From the NCBI GenBank assembly GCA_035771175.1, contig CM069598.1:12072539-12136538 (forward strand): DNA of 64,000 nt, written 5' to 3'. How positions within the stretch are numbered: the stretch's first letter is position 1; every line of letters begins with the position of its first letter. The notes under the pieces were generated by a model. That model was not told the origin of the DNA. It worked only from the letters and a program-made list of their open reading frames with translations, and searched no databases. The DNA is from Paratinospora sagittata (Eukaryota; Streptophyta; Magnoliopsida; Ranunculales; Menispermaceae). The position numbers and the translations under genes were made by a program. Shown piece by piece: positions 45,890-56,627 of this stretch.

Positions 45890-47762
45890 GAACAAATAAA
45901 ACCCTATCGAGATTTAGGGTTTAGTTTTTCAATACTTCTAGGCGCTCTGAGTTGCAGTTGCAGTTGGAAGACGGAACTTGACCGTCGACTCTCCGACTTC
46001 AACTTCCGGCGAGCTTGGGTCGAACGTTGATCTCGTTCAGGTACGTTCACCTCTGATCTTTCACTATTCTCATTCAAATCTCTCTCGAACCGTTTTTGGT
46101 TTACGTTTTGTTTTGAACATGTTGTGATTGTAAAGTTCGTGTTTTAGTTCACCTTCTTGGTGTAAAATTAGGTTGTTAACTTTGATGATCTTAGTTGAAT
46201 CACTGTGATTGGAGCTCTAGAAAGAACCGAGTTACGCAAGTGGTGGAGAGCAATATTGTTCTAGTGAGATTTTCAGAAGAAAGGAGAAGTTTTTAAAGGC
46301 TTATTTAGAATTTCGGGAAATCCCCTAGTAATTAGGGGCTTTTTTGGGTGGAGAGGATGGAAATTATAAGCTTAGGCGACAAGTAATTGTTTATTTCAGA
46401 AAAAGGAAGATAAAATTGAAGACTTTGAAGTATATGAATAAGCATATAAAATAACATATAATACAAAAAGGGAAGACTACTAATTGAATATTCATTGGCG
46501 TGAAGGAAGCTTAGTAGAAGCTGGTTGAATTGATAGCATTCACTGTACATGCGACTTTCTTGTGTTGTGCAGAAGATGAGAGGAGCTGCTGTTCGTCTGG
46601 TATAAAACATAACATTATAAAGAAACAAGGATTGAAAAAAAAATAAAATTGATTCTTCAGAGATGTGTATTGACGGCAGGGCTAATGAAATTTAATTAAA
46701 AATTGCAGTTATATACACATTTTCATCCTGCACTTACGTGATATAGACCATATTTTAGACACGTTTTTGGGGCTTACGGTTGTTATTGACATGGACCATT
46801 AGAGTGGCTACATTAGATCAGTATACACCTAGTATGTGTGTGTAGGATTATGTATAAGATGCACAAGGATCTGTATGGATGAATTTTAATGCTACTAGCT
46901 TGTCAAATGCACTCAACACTTTCATGTGGGTGATTAAAATATAATTCCCATCCTGTACATGGATGAATGATTTGGTTAGACATGCTTTCTGAGGCAAATA
47001 TCTTCACCAAAATAATGAATTGGAATGGAATGGCTACATCAGATTGGGATACACCTAAGAAACGGGTGGAAGAACATGTTAAGCCATTTGTGATGGTTGA
47101 CTTTGATTATATATCATTCTAAGGCTCTGATATGCATACTCTTGTGTAACATGTAAAACCTTGCTGATTACATGTTTTCTTAAAAGTTTGATTTCGTACC
47201 CAAGAGCTGACTAAAAGCTCAAACTCTAAGAACAAATTATTGAGGTGAATAGGTGATGAATCCAATGTATTTTTGCAGGCTTTCAAAATCATTGGTTGCA
47301 GATTTTTTTTAGAAATGTGTTTTATACCTATTTAGTTATCTATGTTTGAAAATGATGAAATATTTTCACCATCTTCTTCTGGTAATAGTTAAATTTCTGT
47401 GCAAATGGAGGTGACAATTTCCTTTTTCTTTTGGTCCAATTTCTACTTTAGGCCCTGTTTAGATTGTGAATCGGAGAAAATCTGAAAATGCAAAAAAATG
47501 CGTTTGGTTGATGAAATTCGAAAACGGTTTTTTAAGATTTTAACTTGAAACAAAGTTGTTTTCTAAATTTTTGTTTTCGAATTGTATCCATGTTTTTGAA
47601 TCACAAACCAACCGCAACCTTTTTGTTTTTTTCTTCCTTTTCTCAAACTCAAAATAGTAGCTGCCAGATTGCATTTATTTTCAGAAGGTTCTTTGACTCT
47701 GTTCTCCCGCTTTCTTGTTTTTCAGAATTTTCACTTGCAGGTCTACCTGGGAGTGCTCAGTT
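45890..47762 (+). other. 5' non-coding exon and 1.7-kb 5'-UTR intron of the PNO1-like gene
   Basis: The leader exon ends at 46040 (…ctcgttcag|gtacgttc) and the next begins at 47741 (…cacttgcag|gtctacc), 22 bases before the ATG. Intron-bearing 5' leaders are frequent in plant housekeeping genes. The intron contains no supported gene. The 47450-47560 part (ggccctgtttagattgtg…gcgtttggttgatg) looks like a small repeat. Confidence 0.6.
45898..45922 (+). promoter_or_regulatory. Paired telo-box motifs upstream of the PNO1-like gene
   Basis: AAACCCTA (45898-45905) and, ten bases on, the inverted TTAGGGTTT (45914-45922). Telo boxes of this form are common just upstream or in the 5' leader of plant ribosomal-protein and ribosome-biogenesis genes, which fits the adjoining gene's role. 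The effect here is inferred from motif and position. Confidence 0.65.
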
Positions 47763-48437
47763 ATGCAATCCAACGAAGGTGCATCTTCCATGGATCTTGA
47801 GATGGTACCCTCTGAGACAAAATCTGGAACAGGCTTTTTCCCATCAAAACCTAAATTTGAACCTCTGAAAGCTCATGAGATATCCGGAGGAAAAGTTCAG
47901 TTTAGGAAGGTCTCAGTCCCTCCACACCGCTATACACCCCTGAAGAAAGCTTGGATGGAAATTTATACACCAATTTACGAGCAGATGAGAATTGACATTC
48001 GCATGAATCTGAAGGCCCGGAAAGTTGAACTGAAAACTCGTTCGGATACACCGGATGTGAGTAACCTACAGAAATGTGCTGATTTTGTTCATGCTTTCAT
48101 GCTTGGGTTCGACATAATTGATGCAGTTTCTCTGCTGCGTATGGATGAGTTATATGTGGACTCTTTCGAGATAAAGGATGTGAAGACACTGCGAGGTGAG
48201 CACTTATCTCGTGCTATTGGAAGATTGTCTGGTAAAGGGGGTAAGACTAAGTTTGCAATTGAGAATGCTACAAGGACACGGATTGTTATAGCTGATAGCA
48301 AGATTCATATTCTTGGTTCATTTGCTAATATCAAGGTTGCCAGAGACTCTCTTTGTAGTCTCATTTTAGGGTCTCCTGCCGGTAAAGTCTACTCGAAGCT
48401 TCGAGCCGTTACTGCAAGATTGGCAGAAAGGTTTTGA
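47763..48437 (+). CDS. PNO1: PNO1/RRP20-like KH-domain ribosome biogenesis factor
   Basis: Encodes 224 aa in one coding exon. The start chosen is MQSNEGASSMDLEM, just after the acceptor at 47740. An in-frame ATG at 47715 lies in the intron and is not used. The N-terminal 40 residues are variable. The body has the family phrases PPHRYTPLKKAWMEIYTPI, HAFMLGFDIIDAVSLLRMD and EHLSRAIGRLSGKGGKTKFA. The last is the KH-type RNA-binding loop (GKGG), followed by ENATRTRIVIADSKIHILGS. PNO1 (Dim2 in yeast) binds pre-18S rRNA near its 3' end with the endonuclease NOB1 during small-subunit maturation, in nucleolus and cytoplasm. Length and motif order match the eukaryotic family closely. Confidence 0.95.
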   Translation: MQSNEGASSMDLEMVPSETKSGTGFFPSKPKFEPLKAHEISGGKVQFRKVSVPPHRYTPLKKAWMEIYTPIYEQMRIDIRMNLKARKVELKTRSDTPDVSNLQKCADFVHAFMLGFDIIDAVSLLRMDELYVDSFEIKDVKTLRGEHLSRAIGRLSGKGGKTKFAIENATRTRIVIADSKIHILGSFANIKVARDSLCSLILGSPAGKVYSKLRAVTARLAERF

Positions 48438-49359
48438 TCTTCTGAATATTTGATGATTCTGGTTTTTGGGCTAGGATTGCAAAGAGTTGAGTTTTGGTGG
48501 TTGTTTATTTACTCACCCGCAATTTGAAAGATAGTTATTATGAGTACTATTATTTCTTCCATTGAGAAGGGGGGTGGGGTTTCAGCAATGGTAAGCATAA
48601 TTTTATTGATGAAATTTCAGGGAAACCCATAAATCTGTCTAGTAAAAAGTGTTATTGAGAAGAATTTTTGCAGCTGGTTATTACAAGAGATATGTGGTGT
48701 TAGAAACATTTCGTTTATTGTTGTTAAGAGTAACTTTGAGAATTCCTCGTACTTCTTGGTTAATGAAGCTTTATGAAAGCTAAAGCCTCGTCAAATGAAA
48801 TTTTACCTTTTTCTTGGTTTTTAATTTCAGTATATTACCATTGGTGCGGGGGCTTTAGATTATATTTTACAGTCTGCCCTAATTATCACATAAATTGTCT
48901 TTATTCAACTAGAATTCCAATTCCATCCAGTCATTTTATCCAAATCATGTCATGGAATGTCAAATTGTGTACCAGTTTCTCAACAGATTCAAAAACAACA
49001 AAAATAATAATAATAAAAGTAAAGCAATTGCTCAATTTATCCTTCGTTGAAATAAGAAAACAAACAAAGATATATTCACACTAAATTCCCCACCCCAACC
49101 CATCGAATAATGCTAACAACCCTAAACGACAAACATCACTAAAACTAGAAAAACCTAAAAAACCCTACTCCGTTAAGTAAAAAAAAAAAAAAAAAATTAA
49201 CAATTAAAGACGACGACGACACTGCTTCACTGAGAAAGCGCACGCTACATCCACTGCCGCCGCCGCTGCTTCAGCTCCAACAACTTCTATACATCCATTC
49301 CCCGTGTGCACAACATATCCAAATTTTCAATTCTCTTACAAACTAAGTAAGAAGCTAAT
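48438..49359. other. 3' flanks between convergent PNO1-like and H2A genes
   Basis: The two genes point toward each other. No coding frame is supported here. An A-run occurs at 49180-49197, and a GC-rich patch at 49210-49275 (gacgacgacgacac, ccgccgccgctgcttc) lies in the H2A 3' UTR side. Confidence 0.5.
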
Positions 49360-50390
49360 TTAGTTGTCGTCATCGCCTCCGGAAGATTTAGCAGCGGAAG
49401 TACTGGCTTTCTTTGGAAGAAGAAGATTGTGAATGTTGGGCATCACTCCTCCGTTCGCAATCGTCACTTGCCCTAACAACTTGCTCAGTTCCTCATCGTT
49501 CCTCACCGCCAATTGTATGTGCCGCGGCACTATTCGCGTCTTCTTGTTGTCCCTAGCTGCGTTCCCAGCCAACTCCAACACCTGCGTCATCATCAGGGAC
49601 ATATCCATCATTTCACACATCAATTATATATATATATATATGGTAACGATTGAGTAGTTGACCAGTGTCGTTGGATCACCTCGTGCTTCGAAATAATCAA
49701 GACGTGATACGAAACAATCCCTAAATAATTCAACCACCTCTTAAGGGCAATCTACAGAAAGTGGGGTTCGAAAAATATGTTTTCAAAACATTTTCCTAAT
49801 ATATATATAATTTTCAAAATAAAAAAAAAACCCTAATCTAGAGGACTTTTTTGGTAATTCCATGTTTTCCGGCGGAGATGGAAAATCCTCGCCGCCGTTC
49901 TTTTTCTTCTTTATTATTTATCCGACAGGATTCCGATGACGCTCCATCAATCATCAGGGACCAAACCGTCATTTCACCACACCTCCTAAATTGTCTAATT
50001 CGGTAATTTCACTAAAAAAAAACCCTAATATTGAAAACTCTTATCAAGTCGGAATTAAGGAGGGATCGGAGTATGAAGAAATCTTGATTTTCCGGCGGGA
50101 CTCCGATGATGCTCCGTCAATCATCAGATCCCCCCGTCCGATTGATCTTTCCTACGAAACTATAAGAAATTGATGGAAAAGAAAAAGAGAGATTTTAAGT
50201 TTACCTCTGCGGCGAGATACTCAAGAACGGCGGCGAGATAGACTGGAGCGCCGGCGCCGACACGTTCGGCGTACTTGCCTGCTTTCAAGAACCGAGCAAT
50301 CCTACCGACCGGGAATTGGAGGCCGGCCTTACTGCTCCTCGAACTCGATTTCTTCGCACCAGATCCAAGCGTCTTTCCTCGTCCCGCCAT
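49360..50390 (-). CDS. Core histone H2A, two exons
   Basis: Exon 1 is 50205-50390 and exon 2 is 49360-49581, with a 623-bp GT-AG intron. The product is 135 aa. It starts [20 protein letters not shown] and has the H2A fold signatures [39 protein letters not shown], and [17 protein letters not shown]. The start was set at MAGRG; an upstream in-frame codon pair exists but is not part of the family N-terminus. The tail ends [12 protein letters not shown] and lacks the SQEF motif of H2A.X and the SPKK tail of H2A.W, so this is canonical H2A, most like Arabidopsis HTA1/HTA2/HTA10. The intron position after …EYLAAE is the one seen in plant H2A genes. Role: nucleosome core in the nucleus. Confidence 0.96.
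49822..50170. repeat. Imperfect ~170-bp duplication in the H2A intron
   Basis: The block with ttccgatgacgctccatcaatcatca (from 49931) recurs as ctccgatgatgctccgtcaatcatca (from 50101), and each is preceded by an (A)nccctaat stretch (about 49822 and 50018). It is intronic, non-coding and unremarkable in function. Confidence 0.6.
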
Positions 50391-50524
50391 TATCACCGCT
50401 TGTTGAATCTCGAAACGAACGAAAAATTGATTGAAGAAGATGAAAACGAAGAAGAAGAAGAGTGTTGGGAAATACGGAGAGCAGAAAAAACGAATCAGTT
50501 AAGGATTTGAAGGTTTGTCTTCGA

Positions 50525-50621
50525 TATATATAGTTGGTGGTCTTGGTGTAAGGGCCAATAAGGAAGAAGCACTCGGATTGCGGTTTATAGCCGTTGGATT
50601 ATCATGAAGTGGACCGTTGGA
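50525..50621 (-). promoter_or_regulatory. H2A promoter: TATA box and two MSA-like elements
   Basis: On the minus strand a TATA-like tatatata (50525-50532) lies about 135 bp upstream of the ATG. Further upstream are TCCAACGGCTA (50588-50598), which fits the plant MSA consensus TCYAACGGYYA exactly, and TCCAACGGTCC (50611-50621), which fits at all but the last base. MSA sites are bound by three-repeat MYB factors and give G2/M expression. Two in a histone promoter suggest cell-cycle control, which is inference. Confidence 0.55.
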
Positions 50622-50915
50622 TTTGGGTCTTGGGGATGAGATTTCGATGATCAATTCCGTTGTGAAAGTTTTGTACTTCGTTATATCAGTTGTAACAGCA
50701 CTGGGATCAGTTGAGTTTCTTAAATGATCCAATGGTGTTGGATATGTCACTTATTAATGAACTTTACTACTTTAAAAAAGGAAAATCTCAGCACAAAATG
50801 AATGAAGAGTCTTGTAATCACACAAGACGTTTTAATACATATAACCTCCATTTGCTAGAGAGGAACAAAGCATCTTCTTGGCATGATCATCTCCTTGGCG
50901 CTCTCTTCCTTGCAT

Positions 50916-52069
50916 TTATGCTTCAACTCCAGCAGCATTAGTATTAGTATTAGTAGTGCTGCCCCTTTGATTGGAAGACCTCCTTGTCCCTTCAGTGATT
51001 GCATTTGCAGAGACTAAATATGCCATACAAAACGGTCCATGAAAAAAACAGATTATTCCTCCAATGACTAGGTATCGATGGTGTGAGATCCCACATGACC
51101 CTCTTGATTTTGAGTTCGTCATAGTTCCAATGATCAGCAGTGAGAATCCAACAAGTAATGCAATCCTATATAATCATGCATGGGCAGTGATTAGTTTGAA
51201 TGTAGTTTTGAGTTTTCTTTATGCTGTGTTTGGTTTGTACTGATCTAAAAACATGGATACAACCAAAAAATAAAAATTCAAGCCTGCAAACAAGCTGTTT
51301 TTTAGTTAAATTCTGAAAAAAATGTTTTTCCAAATGTCAAACCAAATGCGTTTATGGGGATTTGAAAATTTTGTATACAGAAAATTATATTTGATTATAC
51401 AACTTTATCCATTTTAATTTTTTTACCTTTTTCTTCCTTTATTACTCCATTTCTATACAACTTTATCCATTTTAATTATATCAAAAGATAAAAATATGCA
51501 TACTTATTTTAATTAATTTTACACTAGTAAATTGTGGTGTAAAAGTAAATGAAGAACAATTAATTAACATATATTTATGCATACCATGAAAGAACAAGGC
51601 AAGCTGCTGCTAACTGCTTGTCTGCAGATGCTCTTTCCAACTCTTCCTTGGAGGAAATACACACAAACCCACCTACAAAGTTGGCAATAATATGTGCAAC
51701 ACTTAGAAGCACAATAGCTGCTACCCCTAGTTTGTAAGCTTTATGGCTGGGATCTCTGCACTCAAATATCAAAAATCTCACATGCTTCTCCTGTAAAAAA
51801 AACAAAATAAAATAAAAATTCCAATAACAAACAATTGCAAACTTAAAAGTTAAAACCCATTTCATTAAAAAAAAAACATAAAAAAAAAAACATAAAAACA
51901 TAAAATTTAAAAATTTAAAAAAATTCCCATTCAATGTCACACAGTACATATGTGTATGTTGCAAACTGACCTTGGTTTGAGCTGCCTCAGCTTCAATTCC
52001 AAGAATACCAGCAATTATGTCCATGGATAAAACCAAGAAACATACCATAAAAGCTATCTTCTTTTCCAT
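50916..52069 (-). CDS. DUF1218 four-helix membrane protein, three exons
   Basis: Exons on the minus strand: 51971-52069, 51585-51790, 50916-51165; all introns are GT-AG; 184 aa. The first helix (IAFMVCFLVLSMDIIAGILG) leads into the family phrase IEAEAAQTK. Then follow a Cys-containing loop (FECRDPSHKAYKLG), helix 2 (VAAIVLLSVAHIIANFVGG), helix 3 (AAACLVLSWIALLVGFSLLI), a loop with GSCGISHHR, helix 4 (YLVIGGIICFFHGPFCMAYL), and a polar Asn/Thr-rich tail. DUF1218 proteins include the Arabidopsis MWL and VCC proteins, some linked to lignin and vein patterning. Which of these this copy matches is not clear from sequence alone. The 5' leader is a CTT-repeat tract (52092-52131). Confidence 0.9.
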
Positions 52070-52091
52070 TTGGGTGTTGAAATGAAGATGA

Positions 52092-52131
52092 TGAAGAAGA
52101 AGAAGAAGAAGAAGAAGAAGAAGAAGAAGAA
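52092..52131. repeat. (GAA)n microsatellite in the DUF1218 5' leader
   Basis: About thirteen uninterrupted GAA units (TTC in the sense strand of the gene), 23 bp upstream of its ATG. Pyrimidine-rich leaders are common in plants. The length is likely to vary between individuals. Confidence 0.9.
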
Positions 52132-53483
52132 AAGAGATAGAAAGAGAGAGATGATCTTGTAGAGGGTTTTGTGAGTTGTGGCTCTGTCAAGATATATAGA
52201 GAACTTTAAGTGTTAGGAAATTAAAGAAAGAATGAGAATAAAGTGGAAGTGTGTAAGTCATATGAACTAGTAATGCCGTATTTGCATGGTTGAAGAGAGT
52301 TATTATTAGCTGTGATTTATAAGGAATTTTTTTTATTTTAAAGGTTGCCTTTGTCTCTACAATGTTCTTTCTTTGCTCCTTTTCTTCTTTTTGGCCTCTG
52401 GGATTCCTTTCATGGGAAGCAAGGAAAGCAGGGTATCACCACGTGTGTGTATAAATTTACAGGTAATCGGGTACTTATATTAATTTTTTTTTTTGGATAG
52501 GAAACATAAAATATGTTAATGCTTATTTGCTCACAAGTTGCTAAAAATTTATATTCATGGGAGAGTACTTTGGTACTCAATCTCAGATTCTACTCTTAAG
52601 AAAGCATATGATGAGAGTGAATGTGCAAATCCAATGGTAATGAGTTGTAACTATACATTAGTTTTTTTATTTTTAATAAAATTAATATTTATGATAAAAG
52701 ATTATTTGATTATCTAAGATTTCAATATGTTACCAAACACAATAATGTGATATTCTTAAGAAAGTTGTGTAAGATTTTCGTGTGTAATCAAACACAGTAA
52801 TATAACATTCTCATCTTCAGATTCTATCAATCACTTTCCAAAGAATTTGATTTTCATTTCTATGTAAGGATTCTCATGTACCAAACGCAACCTAAATTAA
52901 AAAAAAAAATAGATTATTCCCTGTTTCTATTTTGTAAATTTCTTTTTGAGATCAGCTAAAACTTTCTATTTTGGAGATCTTTCAAGAAACCAAAAACTTT
53001 TTTGTTTTGGATAGCTTTAGAATTCTTCATGAGTTTAGTATAGCTTTAGACTTCTTGAAAGAATTCATAAAAGAAAGAATTTATTTAGTAAAATAATTAT
53101 ATAGATTGATTTTTTTATTTTTTTATTTTTTGTGCATGTCAACTGCACAAACAAATCTCAATCTCATATATATATAATTTTATGGGCATTTTCATGAAAT
53201 TTGAAGTCATATTATTAGTCATTTTTGAGGACCCAGTAAAAGGTAACAAGCTTTAAACATAGGACAATCAATCCAAGAGACTCCTATGAAAAAAAAAACA
53301 AAAGATAAATGGGAGGTGAATATCATTTTCCTTGTTGCTTATCTTCTTCTATCAGCTCAGTCAAGATAAACAAAAAAAAAAAGAAAAAAAACATGGTAGA
53401 ATATGGCAGCTCAAAGAATTTGAAGATTTGATGCCCAAAAAAGAGAAGACAGAAAACAGAGGAGTAAGAAGAAGAAGAAGAAG
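52132..53483. other. Divergent promoter region between DUF1218 and zinc-finger genes
   Basis: A 1.4-kb AT-rich space with the two genes pointing away from each other. It contains at 52716-52890 a copy of the repeat also seen at 41105-41268 (ataataacattctcat and the attttcatttctatg stretch). A GAA-repeat leader (53466-53483) directly precedes the zinc-finger start codon. No TATA box was assigned with confidence. Confidence 0.6.
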
Positions 53484-55104
53484 ATGCCAACAGTGTGGTT
53501 TGTTCTGAAGAGATCCCTCCACTGCAAAACAGAACCATCAGATGTTCACAACCCAAAATCCAAATCCAGGAACAACCATTTCAGCACCATTTTAACTACA
53601 AAAAAGGCTTGTATCTCTGGTTGTTCAAGGTCCATATCAAACCTCAAAGATGTCATTCATGAAAACACTAGTAAAAGACACTTGAAGAAGTCCACAAATT
53701 GCAGCCCAAGATCTATAGGGAGCAGTGAATTCCTAAACCCAATGACCCATGAAGTGATTCTTAGAAGTCCCAGTTGTAAACTTAAGATAACTAGCAACAT
53801 TGGTTGCTCTTCTAGTGGAAATGCCTCACCTTTTGTAGGTGCCCTTAGTCCTGGGACACCAGGCCCTGGTAGAGGGGACCATTCCATGAAATTATACAAT
53901 AATTCTCCATTGAGGAGCCCAGCAAACCGGTTTAGAAAGCATTCTATTTTACTTAACAGGAAAGAATGCTTTGGATTTGGAGGTTTTGCAGGTCTTGTTG
54001 GTAATGGTGGAAATGCTTCATATAATAACAGTGCAGATTCTTATGGTTTTTCTTCTACTGTGTTTTGTCACAAATGTGGAAAGCATTTTGGGAAAAGAGA
54101 AACTGCAGAGGCTCATCATATTTCCAAACATGCTGGTAAGAATATGCCATTAATTCCTCCTCATATATACTTTGAACTTTTAGTTATTCAAATGTTGCTT
54201 TCATCCTTGTGCTAATGCTTTTTGTAGCAAGAAATATATATATGTAATGCTCATTCCTTTTCTCCTTTTTCTGACATTTTTCTATTGCAGAACAGTCCTC
54301 AAAAGGGTTTCATATTTTGATTCTTATCAGATGAAAACTCTTATCAAAGTTCAACTGTGTTTGAAAACAAAGATACAATTCATCTACCCTTTAATTATCT
54401 TATTTAATTAAAGATAATTGTTGTTTGGAGAGTGATTTAAAAAGGTTCTTATCTTCACAGTTACAGAACTCATGGAAGGAGACTCATCTCGCAGAATCGT
54501 AGAGATAATTTGCAGGACAAGCTGGCTGAAATCTGAGAACAGCAATTGGAGAATTGAGAGGATCCTGAAAGTTCACAACATGCAAAAAACGGTCGCTCGA
54601 TTCGAAGAATACAGAGAGAAGGTGAAGAAGAAAGCAAGCAAGCTTCACAAAAAGCACCCTCGTTGTATAGCTGATGGAAATGAACTGTTAAGATTCTATG
54701 GCACCACCTTAGAATGCTTTCTTGGCATGAATGGCTCATGTGGGCTCTGTGTTTCAGAAAAATGCAGTGTTTGCAGGGTAATAAGAAATGGGTTCTCTTG
54801 CAAGGATCTAAAGGATGAAATGGGTGTTTATACTACATCTACAAGTGAGAGAGCTTTTGAATCTATTGAGATTGATGAAGAGAGGGGATTTATGAGGAAG
54901 AGTTTGATTGTTTGTAGAGTAATTGCAGGGAGAGTTCACAGGCCATTGGAGAAGTTGCAAGAACTTGGTGGGCAATCAGCAGCTGGGTTTGATTCATTAG
55001 CTGGTAAAGAGGGTGTTTATTCAAATATTGAGGAACTCTATTTACTCAATCCTAGAGCTCTTCTTCCATGCTTTGTTGTAATTTGTAACCCTGAGAAGCC
55101 ATGA
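53484..55104 (+). CDS. C2H2 zinc-finger protein, At4g27240/At5g54630-like, two exons
   Basis: Exons 53484-54135 and 54461-55104, one GT-AG intron, 431 aa. Start MPTVWFVLKRSLHCKTEPSD follows the GAA-rich leader. The N-terminal 190 residues are Ser/Asn/Gly-rich and disordered-looking. A single C2H2 finger (about 193-214) reads CHKCGKHFGKRETAEAHHIS then KH, that is C-x2-C-x12-H-x4-H, and lies at the exon junction. The C-terminal half starts SSRRIVEIICRTSWLKSENS. It contains FEEYREKVKKKASKLHKKHP, a Cys-rich FLGMNGSCGLCVSEKCSVCR, and ends NPRALLPCFVVICNPEKP. From memory this architecture (finger plus a fold like the PARP catalytic region) is conserved in a small plant family including At4g27240 and At5g54630, of unknown biochemical role. 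A nuclear location is likely. Confidence 0.9.
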
Positions 55105-55741
55105 TTTTTGTTGAAAAAGATTGTATTATTTACTTTCTCTTTGAGTCCCATTTTAAGGTAAAAGAAAGTTCTACTTTCTATCAAGTTTTGAATTTTATTT
55201 AGGTAGTCAAAATAATTCCGCTTGTGCCGAGTATATTTACATTTTTTTGAAAATTGCCCGTTAAAAATACAAATAAAGAAAAAGCAAGAGGCCTTAAAAG
55301 GAATCTAGAGATGAAAAATGTAAGCACGGCCCCCTTCATAACATTAATGCAGAATAAATGCAGTCTGTCTCATTTCAGGGATATTGTCTGACATGTAGAT
55401 TGGTGGGTTCCATGTGGATTTGATGTCTACTATTATGCTTTTTTTTCCTGATTTCTTGAACTTTATTCCAAACTTTCAAGGTTGAGCAAGAAATCCTAAC
55501 TGCAGGGATGGCAGAAATGAAGGGTAATTTTGGTTCTGTTCTGATCACTTGCTTGCTACTTTAAACATTGGTTGGGTTCTAAACTTCTGGAATCAAAATT
55601 TACTAGACTTGGTGAACCTAGTAGACATATGGATAAGATGCTTGTCTACATAGGCTCTAAAAAAGCTCTGCAGAAACAGCCACAAGAACATTAAGTGAAG
55701 TAAAAGTAAAACTCTTCTAAGGGCCAAGCTCAAGTTAACAT

Positions 55742-55786
<45 letters not shown>

Positions 55787-56627
55787 GTAGGGAACAGAGG
55801 TAGCATGTTTAAGGAAAAAAAATCCATTACAACACAGAAGTATGAAAAAGATGGGATTGAAAAAGACAAGGTTCGACCCATCCAAAGCATATGGTATGCA
55901 ATGAAACTAACCTCTGACATTGGAATGACCTCTGTCATAAACACAACACTCCAAGATGGATCACATGGTCTTTCCTTCATACCATGCAAGAGAACTAGGC
56001 CATATTTGTTTGAAACATGACATCTCATACCATGTCACCATCGTTGTTATTATTATATGGCGTTATTAGTATTTTTTGTATATAATCAACACATTAAAGA
56101 CCCGAGAGGTTTCAAATGGCTATAGTTCTCTCTCTCTAACCAATTTAGGGTCAGTTGTTGAGTATGTGTGGATCGAAATAATAATTCTTTAACAGATTAA
56201 GGCAAGTTCATCATATGAAATATAAGTTAGGATTTCATTCTCATTAATATCGAGGTCTTTAGGAGTAAAAACCCTTCACTTGGGCCTAGAGGTTATTAAG
56301 CTAGGGACAATAATAATACTCGTCAAGATCCAAGCCCACACAACATTGGTATGATGGCTAGGAACCTAACTCAGGAAGTGGAAGTCTTGAGCCACTCTGC
56401 ATAAAATTTCTTTTTGTGTGTGTGTGTGTGTATAGGGTGATTTGCACATACCTTAAGGGACTAGTTTGGTGCTCTAACAGGTCCAAAAGCCCTAGATTAA
56501 CTAACACGCAAAATAAATAAATAGAAGAAAATAGTTTTATATCTATTTTTATTTTTTTGCATTATCAAGGTTTAGTATCATCTTACTGGGCATTTGGCAC
56601 TTGAAACTTTTAGAAGGGTAACCACCA
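55105..56627. other. 3' flanks between convergent zinc-finger and reductase genes
   Basis: No supported coding frame. It contains an (AG)n microsatellite at 55742-55783 and a (GT)n run at 56414-56433. Several possible poly(A) signals are present but none can be assigned. Confidence 0.5.
55742..55783. repeat. (AG)n microsatellite
   Basis: About twenty GA units with one aagag interruption near the start. It lies between two convergent genes. Confidence 0.9.

Noticed and set aside
51993..52190. Frame with a long serine run
   Set aside because: It is the GAA/TTC microsatellite of the DUF1218 leader read in the Ser (TCT/TCC-type) frame; the true start is at 52069.
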